From positions 9,321,017-9,385,016 of the forward strand of contig OX638134.1 of the NCBI GenBank assembly GCA_951804985.1: 64,000 nt of DNA. Direction: 5' to 3'. Under the pieces are notes generated by a model. It was given only the letters and a program-made list of their open reading frames with translations, was not told the DNA's origin and did no database searches. Positions 47,101 through 58,147 of the stretch are shown piece after piece; positions within the stretch are counted from its first letter, which is position 1; the number at the start of each line of letters is the position of its first letter. Both the position numbers and the translations under genes were made by a program. Source of the stretch: Dryomyza anilis (taxonomy: Eukaryota > Arthropoda > Insecta > Diptera > Dryomyzidae).

Positions 47101-50100
47101 TTGTAATTCAAATATTCCATTTGAAATACATAAGACATCAATTGTAATTCAGAAATTCCATTTGAAAATGAAAAGACATCAATTGTAATTCAGAAATTCT
47201 ATTTGACATTCAAAAGACATCAACTGTAATTCAGAAAATCCATTTCAAATTCAAATGACATCAATTATAATTCAGAAATTCCATTTGAATTTCAAAAGAC
47301 GTCAATTGTAATTCAGAAATTCTATTTGACATTCAAAAGACATCTATTGTAATTAAAAAAATCCATTTGAAAATGAAAAGACATCAACTGTAATTCAGAA
47401 AATCCATTTGAAATTCAAAAGACGTCAATTGTAATTCAGAAATTTTATTTAAAATTCAAAAGACGTTAATTGTAAATCAGAAATTCTATTTAAAATTCAG
47501 AAGACGTCAATTGTAATTCAAAAATTCCATTTAAATTACAAAAAAACTCAACTATTATTCAGAAATTCCATTTGAAACTAAAAAAAGACATCAATTGAAA
47601 TTCAGAAATTCCATTTGAAAATGAAAAGACATCAATTGTAATTCAGAAATTCTATTTGACATTCAAAAAACGTAAATTGTAATTCAGAAAATCCATTTGC
47701 AATACAAAGGACGTCAATTGTAATTCAGAAAGTCTATTTGAAATTTAAAAAACACTTGATATTCATTAATTTCAATGATGTATGAAATGCCTGGAATTAT
47801 TTTCTCGTTGTCGAGTTATCAACCTTATTGAAAACTTCATCATTTACGTACCTTGATTGACGAGCGCCTGTTGCTGCTGCTGCGAGGCCGCCGCTTGTGC
47901 CAACGTCGCCGTAGTAGCGACCACCGTGCCACTAGTGGCGGTGCCACCAGCAACACTGCTAATACCATGCGTCGTAATCAAACGCTGCCGCTGCGTCTGT
48001 GGTATAGCGCGTATCAACTGCACCTGCCCAGTGTTCGAAGCCATCCAAGTAGTACTAGTTGCAGGCGAAATAACCGTCGATGCTGGCGACGAACTCTGAC
48101 GACTGACAGAAGTGCTGCGCACAAAACTGCCGGCCGCAGTGAGCCCCGTTACAGTAGTGGCACCGCCACCTGTTGCTGTACCACCAACAACTCCACCAGT
48201 TGTTGTGCGTATAGGTGTCACCAAGCGTTGAGTGCCACCAATGGTAGCATTGCCTACCGTACCGCCGCTCATTTGCGCTGCATTCACACCACCGACACCG
48301 GTAGTAGCGCGTGGCAAATATGTAGTTTGTGTCACCGGACGTGTGACAGTTATTGAAGTATTTGAAACAGTGCGTGCACCCGAAGCTGGTATTGCTGTGA
48401 TTTGTGTGCGACCCGCAGAGGCGGCTGCTGCAGCCGCAGCTGCGCCCTCCAATTGTTTAATCATCGATTGTGGCATAATTGTGCCGGGTGGCATTATGGT
48501 GCCGGATGGCATCATAACGCGCAATTGCGTCGATTGACCGCCAGCGCCAATAGCACGAAATGCGGTGCCTGCTTGTGATGTATTCAGCGCAATGGTGTTG
48601 TTTACGGTGTTGGTAGCGGAGACTTTAATGCCACCACCGCTGACGCCACCGCTAGTCATAATAGTGCCAATGCCTAAACCGCTGACGCCGCCAACTACAC
48701 TGGCGCCGCTGCCATCAATGGTGGTCGTCTTGACGTGTGTGATTTTTGCAGCAACTGTATTTAGAGAAAATGTTGAATTTGTGAGATTTTTCATTTGTAT
48801 TGTGGGGTGAATTGTATGCGGGGTGGTTGTGGTATTTTGTGTTGTTGCAATTGTTGTTGTATTTTGTGTTAGGTTTTTAATAGTGTTTGTTGTGGTTGTA
48901 GATGGTGGTGTTGTTGTAATGATGGATGGTGATGATGAATGTGGTGAATGATTTAATTGTTGCAAGAGTTGGTGAGCGTTCAACTGTTGCTGTTGTTGTA
49001 GCGTTGGTGTATGTGGTATTAATTGGGTTTTAATGATTTTCAGTTCTGCGAATGAAAGCGATTTAGGCGAAAATGATAAAAAAATTAAAATAAATTTAAA
49101 AAACTTTAGAATTTAATTAAAATAAGACAAAAGGAATTTAAAAAAAAAAAAAACATAAAAATTAAATAAAAATAAAAGACATAAAAATATACTAAAAAAT
49201 ATGGTAATTAAAAAAAAAAGAAATAAAAAGTGTTGGGCCGTAAGTGATATCTTTCAAAATTGTTTTATATATAAAATCCAACCGAATACCAGTAACCGAC
49301 CAGTTCTTAGCCAGTTTTACTGGCATGGATCTACTCTTCAAATCCCTACCAGTAACCGACCAGTTTTTGACAAGTTTTAATGGAGAGAGACCAGTTTTTG
49401 ACTAGTATTACTGTCAGGGATCTACTCTTTAAATCCCTACCAGTAACCGACCAGTTTTTGACAAGTTTTACTGCAGACAGACCTGTTTTTGACAAGTTTT
49501 ACTGTCATGGATCAACTCTTCAAATCCAGTTTTTGACTATTTTTTACTGGCGGGGATATACTATTCAAATCCCTACCAATAACCAACCAGTTTTTGACTA
49601 GTTTTACTGTCAGGGATCTACTCTTTAAATCCCTACCAGTAACCGACCAGTTTTTGACAAGTTTTACTGCAGACAGACCTGTTTTTGACAAGTTTTACTG
49701 TCATGGATCAACTCTTCAAATCCAGTTTTTGACTATTTTTTACTGGCGGGGATATACTATTCAAATCCCTACCAATAACCAACCAGTTTTTGACTAGTTT
49801 TACTGTCAGGGATCTACTCGTCAAATCCCTACCAGTAACCGACCAGTTTTTGACTAGTTTTACTGTTTACTGTTACAGGATTAGGGTTAAAACACCTATG
49901 AAAAAACCTTACAGAGATCAACAATTTTTAATACTTTAAATTATATCTTTATTTTATTTTTTGGTTAAATAAAAAATTAAAAATATATATAAAATAAAAT
50001 AATATTTTTTTTTGTTTTTACTTAATTCATTGAAAATATATTAAAAAACTAGCAGAAATAAATGAGTCTATTTTCAAGATGCTGAAATTGTAAATGTGTT

Positions 50101-50839
50101 TTTTAGTTAAATTGTAGCAAAATATCAATTTTTGAAATTTTATATCAAAAACCATAAATTCCCTATTTATTATTACAGAAAAACTACAACTAAATGAAAA
50201 ATAAAATGACGCAAAATTACAGTAATAAAAATATAAATAAAGCACAAAAATAAAATTAATGTACAGCACAAGACATAAAATTAACACAATGTTTTTTATT
50301 TTATTTTTATTAACTTAAAAATAATTGGCCACACTAAATACAAAAAATTAAAAATAACTCAAAATTAGGGAAATGTCAAATTATATAAAACACAAAAATA
50401 ATACTAATGTACAGCACAAGAACTAATTTAAAACATATTTTTTTTTTTTATTTTTTATTTATTTTAAAATAGTTGGCCACACCAAATACCCTAACACAAC
50501 ACGAACAAAAAAAAAAATACCCCACACGACAACACAAAATGCAACACTGCCACACGAACACAATAAGAAAATAGAATACATAAGAATGATGGGAATAGGC
50601 GAAAGTTCAAAAAATATAGAAAATATTGAACACATGAAAAGTAACGCAATTTTTTTCACTTTTTTTTTTTGTAAATTTTTTTAAAATTTTCATTTGGAAA
50701 TAATTTCAATGTAAGCAAACTTACCGCCTGTTACGCCACCGCTGGAGACGACGACATTGGAGCCACCAACACCGCCGCCTCCACCAGGTCCAGGAGCACC
50801 GCCGCCACCAGTGCCGCCACTCGCATCCCCAGTATTCAT
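35112..50839 (-). CDS. Sap130: Histone deacetylase complex subunit SAP130 homologue, complete
   Basis: Exons in transcript order: 50725-50839, 47852-49045, 46193-46771, 40637-42288, 37887-38059, 37036-37363, 36796-36966, 36620-36724, 35112-35261. All phases agree, giving 1488 aa (human about 1050). SAP130 is a scaffold of the nuclear Sin3-HDAC corepressor. The C-terminus is diagnostic of the SAP130 family: YVLRKPRNCTLLH, NWKAANNHFQRYTDIKPREE, DLANQANVLGKINGWKIYHL, IHRISELLKGNMQRSKIIVD, ending KKREKV. The rest is low-complexity Ala/Ser/Thr/Gly/Asn/Gln sequence, for example the Thr-rich start of exon 2 and Asn-rich stretches in exon 4, plus a conserved-looking block VQPSLTITQLGIGKLPG and a basic PPRKKSRRS. 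The N-terminus is Gly-rich. Introns hold a MITE, LINE relics and three satellites. The start codon is the first ATG of the Gly-rich exon. Confidence 0.88.
35270..36540. repeat. TTTTTAGTTAAAAATTGAA satellite (about 19 bp) in the last Sap130 intron
   Basis: Dozens of tandem copies of a monomer of about 19 bp fill the whole intron 35262-36619. A longer period is superimposed: CAAAATGAATTTTGAGTGAG occurs at about 35290 and again at 35931 and 36191. The last two are 260 bp apart and their flanking monomers match almost exactly, so a block of about 260 bp was duplicated recently. Confidence 0.88.
37600..37810. other. Non-repetitive island in a Sap130 intron
   Basis: About 200 bp of balanced composition (GCCAGGCCTGATCACGGGC) between A/T-rich sequence. 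There is no ORF and no recognisable element. It could be a decayed transposon or an intronic regulatory element. Confidence 0.3.
38207..38322. mobile_element. Fold-back MITE family A, half copy
   Basis: Contains GACGCTACAAAAGTAGAGCG, CATATTTCTTGCCGCTC and GTAAGGTTTGCCATTTCATG, then stops where the other copies enter their centre. The second arm is missing. A T-rich low-complexity tract begins exactly at the break. Confidence 0.75.
38323..40195. repeat. T-rich low-complexity tract (TTTTGATTTTGTGTTTTTGC-like)
   Basis: About 1.9 kb of loosely periodic sequence built from TTTTGATTTTG, TGTTTTTGC and TTTTTATTTT words on the plus strand, with very strong strand asymmetry. Plus-strand ORFs rich in Phe and Leu are artefacts. 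Confidence 0.8.
40196..40425 (+). mobile_element. RTE-type LINE 3'-end fragment
   Basis: TTTCATTCAAATCGGTTCAG, CGGTTTTGACGTGATGC and AACAAACAGGCCGACAGAAAG follow the conserved 3'-tail pattern of RTE-clade LINEs in insects (a GTTCAGCCGTTTTGGCGTGA-like block followed by a CAGACAGAC block). No coding sequence is left. It ends in a GATA repeat, the usual microsatellite tail of these elements. Confidence 0.6.
40426..40462. repeat. GATA/TAGA microsatellite
   Basis: About nine TAGA units with one variant, directly after the RTE-like tail. Confidence 0.8.
42582..43669. mobile_element. 1088-bp MITE with 24-bp perfect inverted ends and TA flanks
   Basis: The ends are perfect inverted repeats beginning CAGTAGCTGCCCAGCG and continuing to 24 bp, with TA immediately outside both ends (42580-42581 and 43670-43671). 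CAGT termini with TA target sites are typical of Tc1/mariner. No transposase ORF is present. The interior is a diverged tandem array of a unit of about 170-240 bp (GTCGAGGCAGTTTTGAAACA, GTTTGTATCACAAGCTGTCTG, AAAATATGCCGTGAATCTGCC), with one inverted piece near 43400-43480. Intron 3 of Sap130 is the host. Confidence 0.9.
44055..44300. repeat. Relic of the GTTGGTGACTTT / ACGACGA repeat family
   Basis: GTCACCAACTACATTTTGAA at the left and TTAGTTTTACTTTTACAACGACGA at the right are the inverted blocks also seen at about 26680-27410. The interior is A/T-rich and non-coding. Confidence 0.45.
44560..44865 (-). pseudogene. LINE reverse-transcriptase C-terminal fragment and 3' tail
   Basis: On the minus strand, 44627-44845 encodes a 72-aa peptide with HYRENSFFSRTTRLWNNLP followed by FDIGKFKTNIHRHY, the common C-terminal end of non-LTR retrotransposon polyproteins in flies. 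The stop is followed by a 3' tail ending near CATTACACGTATAGGGGGC. It is truncated at its 5' side, so it is a dead 5'-truncated insertion. Which clade it belongs to is not clear. Confidence 0.7.
44850..45475. repeat. Diverged tandem duplication of about 350 bp
   Basis: AAAAGGTAGTTTAACTCGA, TTAAACGTAGTTTAATCTCAG, CAAATTGT..GT and TATGTTTGTTTTC-type blocks appear in the same order in 44850-45190 and 45215-45475. An earlier partial copy (GTTTAAACTATGTTGAAAT) ends near 44560, so the LINE fragment appears to interrupt this repeat. Confidence 0.55.
46950..47755. repeat. Minisatellite of about 41 bp in a Sap130 intron
   Basis: About 19-20 tandem copies of a unit such as GACATCAATTGTAATTCAGA followed by AATTCCATTTGAAATTCAAAA, fairly diverged. 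Each unit is close to an imperfect inverted repeat (TTGTAATTCAGAAATTCCATTTGAAATTCAAA). Confidence 0.85.
49263..49870. repeat. 196-bp tandem repeat with an inner unit of about 60 bp
   Basis: GTCAGGGATCTACTC occurs at 49413, 49609 and 49805, an exact 196-bp period, and the first two full units are nearly identical. Within each, CCGACCAGTTTTTGAC and AGTTTTACTG recur three to four times, so the 196-bp unit itself grew from a shorter one. It lies between Sap130 exons 1 and 2. Confidence 0.92.
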
Positions 50840-53340
50840 CTTATTGAGAAACGCAGTATATTTGTTGATAAAAATGCTGTGAATTCGAAAACGAAAAACG
50901 TTGCTCTATAAATTGACTTTTACGCTGTAAGTATTTCAGTTTTTCACTGCAAACAAAAAGGTTTTTCTCGTTGTTTTTTTTTTAATTTTTGATTCGTCTT
51001 ATCTTCGTCTGGCACTTAACCTTATTTTCACTTATTTCACCTAGGTATTTCAAACACCTTACCTTGCTTTTTATGTGACCGAAATGTTGAAATATTTTTG
51101 GGGCTTCGTTTTGTCGCCTTTAATTGATGCACTTTGCTGAATTTCTTTTGAACTTTATTTTATTTTCGGGAAATGGTTGTACTTTTCTTCACCCTTTTTT
51201 TCGCTATTTGTGTGAATATATATGGTGCACGAATAAAAATGTCTTCCGCGGATCAAGAAACACAAAGTTAAAATGAAAATTGAATCGAACAAAAAAGTTG
51301 TAGCACAAAACGAAATAAGCTGATAAATGGAGTGAAAGGTGTGAAGTTGATAGTAAATAGCAGAGATTACTAGATGCCACCTTATAGGATAATTTTCGAA
51401 ATTGGGATTTTTAATGAAGTGTGGTAATGTATTTTCCATGGGATTTTTCTTTTAGGATAATTTCCAAAATTGGAATAATGAAATGTGAAAATGTACTTTC
51501 CATGGGATTTTTCACTTTGAATGGTATTTATAAATAGAATTTTATTAGCTGAACTTTAATTTATAGACCCAGTCGTAATTCACAAAAAAGGGTCATACCC
51601 TCCTAAATGTGAGGAAGGTGAGAAACAAACATGTTCTACCGACCTAGAATCAACGAAGTGATTTCTTTTACTTACTGTAGAAATAAATATTTTTGTGTGC
51701 TTTATTTAATTGTTGATGCTAATTTTACAGAAGCTGAAGCTTAACAACCAAATTTGAAATTGATATTATTTTTTCGAATTTTCCCATTAAATAAAATTGC
51801 AATTAATTGGAATTTTAGTTTTTGTGGAAGTTGTAGGTGGCAACTATGCACTGATTTCTTTTATTGCTTTGGTTCTCGTCAGTGTCGCCAGATGAAATTC
51901 TCACACGAAATATCTTTTTCCCTCATGAAATTCTCACAAAATCTCTCGTAGGAAAATTCTCACAAATTCTCTCAAAATTCTCACAAATACCTCAAATTCT
52001 CACAATTTCTCAAATTCTCACAATTTTCCGCAAAATCCATTAAATTCTCACAGTATCTCAATTAAAATTATATAATATTTTTATAAATCTATTTTCAAGA
52101 GAATGAGAATGAGATTCCGTTATTTCTGTCTTCCTTTTTTTACCAGCAGTGTGTTTTCTCGTGCAGGAAATATCGCTTTTGTGAGAATTTTTTTCTCACG
52201 CGAGAGACTTTTCTCTTTCGAGAGAAAAAAAATTCTCTCAAGGGAAAAAGAATCTCAATATAGTGTGAGAATTCTCATATCCCGCAAATGCTAAAAATTC
52301 TCATAAACAGTATTTTTCCTACAAAACTGGCAACGTTGGTTCTTGTATTCCTCTCTTTATACTTTGGTTCGTAAAAGGGTATTAACACAATGTATAAAAT
52401 TATGAAAAATACGCTTTGTTCTATGGAAATTATGTAAAAAATGTTTGAAGCCTTATAAATTTATTAAAATAATATCGATTTCTTGATTTAATTTTAATTG
52501 ATAATTATTTCTTCCATTACTTTCTATTTCGTCGATGCAGTACAATAACATAGTACTTCACATAACATCCAGCTTCTAGAAGTAAAATTCAGCAAAAAAT
52601 ATGGCAATTAAAAAAGTAAATATATTCTTTATAAAAATTTATAAAAAAAAACTACACAATTTCCAACTGAAATTGAAAAAAAAAATTAAATGAAATTGGA
52701 ATTTTCAATTTAAAATTCAGAAATTTCCATATGATGAAATTTGAATTTACCAAAATAATTTCAAATTAAATTAATATTTTACATCAATGTTAGAATTTTT
52801 CCCATATTTTTTTGTATATTTCTGAATTTCAAATTACAGATTTTTATTTTATTTTGAGGTTTTTGAATTTTTAATGAACAATTTTATTTAGAAATATTTT
52901 AGTTTGAAATCGAAAAATCTAAATTTAATATTAAAAATTTTCTCAGTTTCAAATAGAAAGCTCTAGATTTCAATTGGAAATATTGTAAACAGGTCGACCT
53001 GTATATAGACTTGCCATTAGTCTATGGGACGACTTTTCAAAAAAATACGTTATACCCTGCTACTTTTTAGAATTTGGAACGACTTTTTATTTTAATTACT
53101 TTTTATTTTAATTATAAATTATGAACAAAAATATTGTTCGGATTTTCTGCTTTTACAAATAATTTTGTATAAAAACGCAATACAAATCATTTTCACGTAA
53201 AAATAAAATCGATTTCAAATGGAATACCCGACCCCGGAAATTACCCACTGCAAAACAATTAAAAATTACCCACTTTATCCCATTTAAATGTTTTTTACCC
53301 AATTTATTTGTTTGGAAAATGCATCACTGCACTGCACTGA
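50840..53340. other. Divergent intergenic region, Sap130 / Pi3K68D-like gene
   Basis: About 2.5 kb without an ORF worth calling. 50840-51330 is probably promoter and 5' leader of Sap130. The region contains the AATTCTCACAAA-rich tract at about 51890-52320. The rest is A/T-rich sequence with no recognised element. Confidence 0.45.
51885..52320. repeat. AATTCTCACAAA-type repeat with an inverted core
   Basis: TCTCACAAA and AATTCTCA words recur about 20 times. At about 52185-52245 CTCACGCGAGAG and CTTTCGAGAG form short palindromes. The tract is bounded by GTGTCGCCAG at the left and CTGGCAACG at the right, an imperfect inverted pair. Confidence 0.5.
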
Positions 53341-53701
53341 GGTGAAAATGTCATTCGTTTGACAGTTATCGTTTATTCTTCGTCGAAGGTGGAACAATTT
53401 ATTAACCGATTATACGTTTTTCCTGATTTTTTTTCTATTAATCCAACGAAAAAAGCAAATAAATTAATTTATTGTTTTCGAAAAAATTAACATTTCACAA
53501 TGCTTATTAAAAGTGTGACGTGTTGTTTGTGAAAAATGCCGGCTACTTGCATAGAAATTCCAACAATTGCGTGCAAAAGTTAAAAATTTCAAGTTTTTTT
53601 TGCTGCTGAAAAAGACGGCGAAAGTCTGAACACGAAAAAAAAAAAGTTTTGTGCAAACATCAAAAGGCGGATAAACGACGACGACGTCGACGAAGAACCA
53701 A
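53340..53701 (+). other. Probable 5' untranslated first exon of the Pi3K68D-like gene
   Basis: Relatively C/G-rich leader-like sequence ending in GACGACGACGTCGACGAAGAACCAA, followed by a strong donor GTGAGT at 53702. The next plausible acceptor on this strand in front of a gene is TTTTTTTTTCAG at 62405, 48 bp before the coding start at 62453. This pairing is an inference and needs transcript evidence. The exon start is unknown. Confidence 0.45.
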
Positions 53702-54615
53702 GTGAGTTAATGGAGCAAAACGCAGTAGTTTCGAGTAGCATTTCTTTTTTTTTTTGCTAAATTACCTATAAAATTAAAAAGCATAAAATTTTTAATAATA
53801 GTAAAAAAAAATGCAATTTTGCTAAATTTGAAGACAATTAAAAAAAAGTAGTGATTGCAGCGACAGAGACGTCGACGCAGACGCCATTGAGGACAGTTCG
53901 TTCATTTGTTTGTTATTATTTTTTGCACAATTTTTTTTTGTTATATTTGTTTTTTTTTTTTATTTAAATTTTTTTGCTTTTTTTATATCAAGCTAAAGTC
54001 GTCGACATTTTTTGTGCTGTAGCTTATTTCTTATCGTTGTGTGCTAGGCAATGCCGTCGACAGCGCTGCGTTTAACACTTGACTGCCGTTAGGGGTTGGC
54101 GGCGACACACTTGTTGCTGTTTTGTGGAAATCTTTAATATTTCGATTTCGAGGGAGATTCACAAAATGAATACATCGAAAATGATAGCTCCACTAGATCT
54201 ACATTCTCAAAAAATTTAAATTTATAAAAATTCACCTAAAGATAATTCACACGGACTAAATATAAATTTTAGTAATATTTCATAGTACAAAATCCAAGTT
54301 ATTTTGAAGTAATATTGCTTGTTTTTAAAAGTAAATTTAACAATTTTTCAAAAACTACAACGTTTGGCTGAAAATAATAGAAAATAATTAATAGATTTAT
54401 AAAAATCAATGTCGAAGGACAGACAAATAATGAATTCCTATCATAGGTGACTACGATATGAAGGCTTCTTACCGCAGTTGTGCCTGCCATAATTGCCTGA
54501 AAGCTGCCAATTCTGTATCCACTAACAACAGCATAGAATGATAAAGATTAATCCAGCTATGTTTGGTGTTAATTATAAATTTGTTTTTAATGTGAATTAA
54601 ATATAAAATCATATA

Positions 54616-54873
54616 AAGGGTTTTTCAATAAGAGCGCTACAAAAGTTTTTTTCAAGGGTTTTTCAAGGTTTGCCATATCATGATGAAAAAATAAACGAGC
54701 CAACAACGAGTCGAAATAATTAAAATTTACTACCGAAATTCGAATTCGTATATCTTTCCATCATGAAATGGCAAACCTTACTGAAGAGAAATGTCAAAAG
54801 AGCGGCAAGAAATATGGCGTCGTTTGCTGTCCCTGTCGCTCTACTTTTGTAGCGTCCCTGTTGAAAAACCCTT
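54616..54873. mobile_element. Fold-back MITE family A, copy 3
   Basis: Inverted AAGGGTTTTTCAA ends flanked by TA (54614-54615 and 54874-54875). It contains GCTACAAAAGTT at the left, the central ACTACCGAAATTCGAATTCG, and a full right arm (CATGAAATGGCAAACCTTAC, GCGGCAAGAAATATGGCGTC, CTACTTTTGTAGCGTCCCTG). The left arm is shortened compared with copy 4. Confidence 0.85.
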
Positions 54874-54879
54874 TACAGA

Positions 54880-56770
54880 TAATTTGGAATTATCCGATCA
54901 GTTTTTTTTAAATTTATATTCAGAGTTCGTATCCGATGACTTAACACAATGCATACAATTTGCAATTATCCGATGAGTTTCTAATATGATGACATTTTAT
55001 CCGGATATGATTTTTATGCTAAATTCATATTCAACCACGTTAAACAGTGCATAAAATCTTCATACAACATTTTTTTTTGTAATTATCCGCTCTGTTACTA
55101 ATATAAATATATTTTATCCGGCTACTTTTTTTATTTTAAATTAATATCCAACGACTTTATATAATGTTTAAAATTATATACAAATATATTATAATTATCC
55201 GCTCCGTTTCTCATATGAATAAATATTATCCGGATTTATTTTATTTTCTAAATTCGTCTTGGATGACTTTTAATAATAAATAAAATAATATCCGGACATT
55301 TTTCAATTATCCGAACAGTTTCTCATATGCATAAGTATTATCCGGTCATATTTATTGTTCTAAATTTGTATGCGACGACTTTTAACAATAACTAAAATTA
55401 TATCTAGACATTTTCTCGATCAGTTTATCATATGTATAAATATTACCCGTTTTTTTTTGTTTTAAATTTGTATCCCACGACTTAAAACCATTAAATAAAA
55501 TCTTATCCAGACATTTTTCAATTATCCGTTCTGTTTTCAATACTAATTATATGTATTCTGAACATGAAACCGACGAATTGCAACAATAAATAATATTTTG
55601 TTATTATCCAAACAATTTATGAAATGTATAATATATATCCGTATATATTTTTTTTTTCTAAATTTGTATCCAACGACATTTACAAATAAATATTCTTTAT
55701 AATCTTCTTTATATATTTTGTAATTATCCGAATGTTTTTTTTATTATCCGCTTAGTTTATTACATGAATAAATTTTATCCGGATATATTTTTTTTATTGG
55801 AAATTAGTTTAACACATTCATATATGGATATTTTGTAATTATCCGAATAATTTATTACATGAATAAATTTTATCCGGACTTTTTTTTTTACTCAAGATTC
55901 GTATCCGAGGATTTGAAAATTTTCCAATTAGTTTATTAAGTGAATAAATTTTATCCGGACATATTTTTTTTACTCAAAATTCGTATCCGAGAATTTAGAA
56001 TAAATCATATATGGATATTTTGTAATTATCTCTTATATGAATATATGTTATCCGGACATTTTTTTATATTTTAAATTCGTATTCGAGGATTTAAAAAAAT
56101 CATATATGGATATTTTGTAATTATCCACTCATTTTATTACATGAATAAATTTTATACGTTTATATGTTTTATTTTAAATTCATATCCTAGGATTAAATAA
56201 TCATAAATTTTATCCGTACATATTTTTTTTTTCTTCGTAATTCGTAACAGAGTAGTTAAAAAAATCATATATGGATATTTTGTTGTTATCCGCTTAGTTT
56301 ATTACATGAATAAATTTTATCCGATTATATTATTCTTCTAAATTCGTTATCCTAGGATTTAAAATTCATATAAGGATATTTTGTTATTATCCGTTTATTT
56401 TTTTACATGAATAAATTTTATCCGGCCATATTTTTTTTATTCTAAATTGGTATTAAGTATTCATAAATTTTATCCGGACATATTTTTTCTTCGAAATTCT
56501 TAACCGAGTAGTTAAAAATATTCATATATGGATATATTGTAGTTATCCGCTTAGTTTATAACATGAATAATTTTTATCCGGACATATTTTTTCTTCGAAA
56601 TTCTTAACCAAATAGTTAAAAATATTCATATATGGATATTTTGTAGTTATCCGCTTAGTTTATTACATGAATACATTTTATCCGGCCATATTTTTGAATC
56701 TAAATTCGTATCCGACGAGTTTTCATAATGCATAAACTCATATCCAGATATTTTATCCTTATCCGATTCA
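54880..56770. repeat. TTATCCGG satellite, unit of about 100 bp
   Basis: More than 15 diverged copies of a unit with the words AATTATCCG, TTTATTACATGAATAAATTT, TATCCGGACATATTTTT and CATATATGGATATTTTG. It fills the space between two copies of MITE family A. Confidence 0.88.
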
Positions 56771-56796
56771 ATTTGAATTAACTTCAACATGGTATA

Positions 56797-57136
56797 AATG
56801 GTTTTTCAATAAGAGCGCTACCAAAGTTTTTTCAAGGGTTTTTCAACAGGGACGCTACAAAAGTAGAGCGACAGGGACAGCAAACGACGCCATATTTCTT
56901 GCCGCTCTTTTGACATTTCTCTTCAGTAAGGTTTGCCATTTCTTGATGGAAAGATATACAAGCCAACATCGAGTCGAAATTATTAAAATTTACTACCGAA
57001 ATTCGAATTCGTATATCTTTCCATCATGAAATGGCAAACCTTACTGAAGAGAAATGTCAAAAGAGCGGCAAGAAATATGGAGTCGTTTGCTGTCCCTGTC
57101 GCTCTTCTTTTGTAGCGTTCCTGTTGAAAAACCCTT
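56797..57136. mobile_element. Fold-back MITE family A, copy 4 (longest)
   Basis: TA flanks (56795-56796, 57137-57138). Both arms of about 130 bp are present and nearly complementary: GACGCTACAAAAGTAGAGCG, GCAAACGACGCCATATTTC and GTAAGGTTTGCCATTTC at the left return inverted at the right. The centre ATCGAGTCGAAATTATTAAA is the loop. An extra TTTTTCAATAAGAGCGCTAC piece lies outside the left arm, as if two end types were stacked. There is no coding capacity. Confidence 0.88.
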
Positions 57137-57419
57137 TAAATAAATATAAAAATATTTTACAATTGCCCGACAAGTGTCTAATGTATTTTAATTTTATCTG
57201 AATATTATTTTTTATAAATTTAAATAAATTTATATTATTTATATTTAATAAAATTTATATTAAAATTTTATCAAAACATTTTTTTTATTATTCGCTCAAT
57301 TTTTAAACATGTTTTAATGATATTTGTATTGACCGAGAAGTTTCTAATATTTGTTTTATCATATTCAGTTACATTTCTCTAAATTCAAATATAAAAAAAA
57401 TGTAAAATTTGTATGTATT

Positions 57420-57895
57420 ACGTTCCACGCCATTCGCCAAACACCATAAACGACGCATATCACAAGTGCGCCTTGCACTTGTGTGTGGGAGTGAGATTTA
57501 GCGCGCTCCATTGCCTGACTGACTGCCTGCTTGAGCAGCCAACTTTTAAGAAGCCATGTAGCAACGCGTTTGTCGCGCCAACATAAAAACGCGTATAAAA
57601 TACAATAAATTCTTGTCGTTGGTGTTTTTTTTTTGTTGTTGTTCTTGTTTTGTTGTTATCAACATGGCATTAAATCGAAAAGTTGTCATTTCCTTTTTAG
57701 TCTTTTTTTTAGGCTTTAGTTGTTACTTTAAAACTATTTAAGGTCTGCTCACAATTGTTGTGCTGAATGTTTGTGGTGGCTTTAACTGCAGCAGCACAAT
57801 TTTATGTCTGTCACCCATGGAACAAACGAATAACGCGTCGCACAAGTTCATTGTTTGACGGCGTCATCATCAATGTGGCCGTCGTTTTTCACTTA
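57420..57895. promoter_or_regulatory. Non-repetitive, GC-richer island in the big intron
   Basis: About 470 bp of ordinary composition (CGCCATTCGCCAAACACC, GTGCGCCTTGCACTTGTGTG, GACGGCGTCATCATCAATG) in the middle of 8.7 kb of satellites. It contains several CG dinucleotides and short palindromes (GTGCGCCTTGCAC). No ORF. It is a candidate enhancer or alternative promoter of the Pi3K68D-like gene, by inference from position and composition only. Confidence 0.35.
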
Positions 57896-58147
57896 TTATA
57901 TAGTTTTATTTTATAATCGTTCTTGTTTTTCTTATATATTTTTTTCGTTGTATTTTTTATTGTGTTTAAAGGCGTCATATTGCACACAGAAAATTTCAGT
58001 TTTGTTTGTTTATTTAATTCGTTGCTATCTATCATTTTCGTTTGCTTTCCTCCTTCAATGTCTTGATATCCGTTGAACTTTGTATAGAGCGTATACACTA
58101 AATTATTTCGCTGCATTACCTTTTTAATTTTTTAATATGGTACTTGT

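Noticed and set aside
46950..47755. CRISPR-like regular repeat array
   Set aside because: Units are contiguous and diverged with no unique spacers, and the window is eukaryotic.
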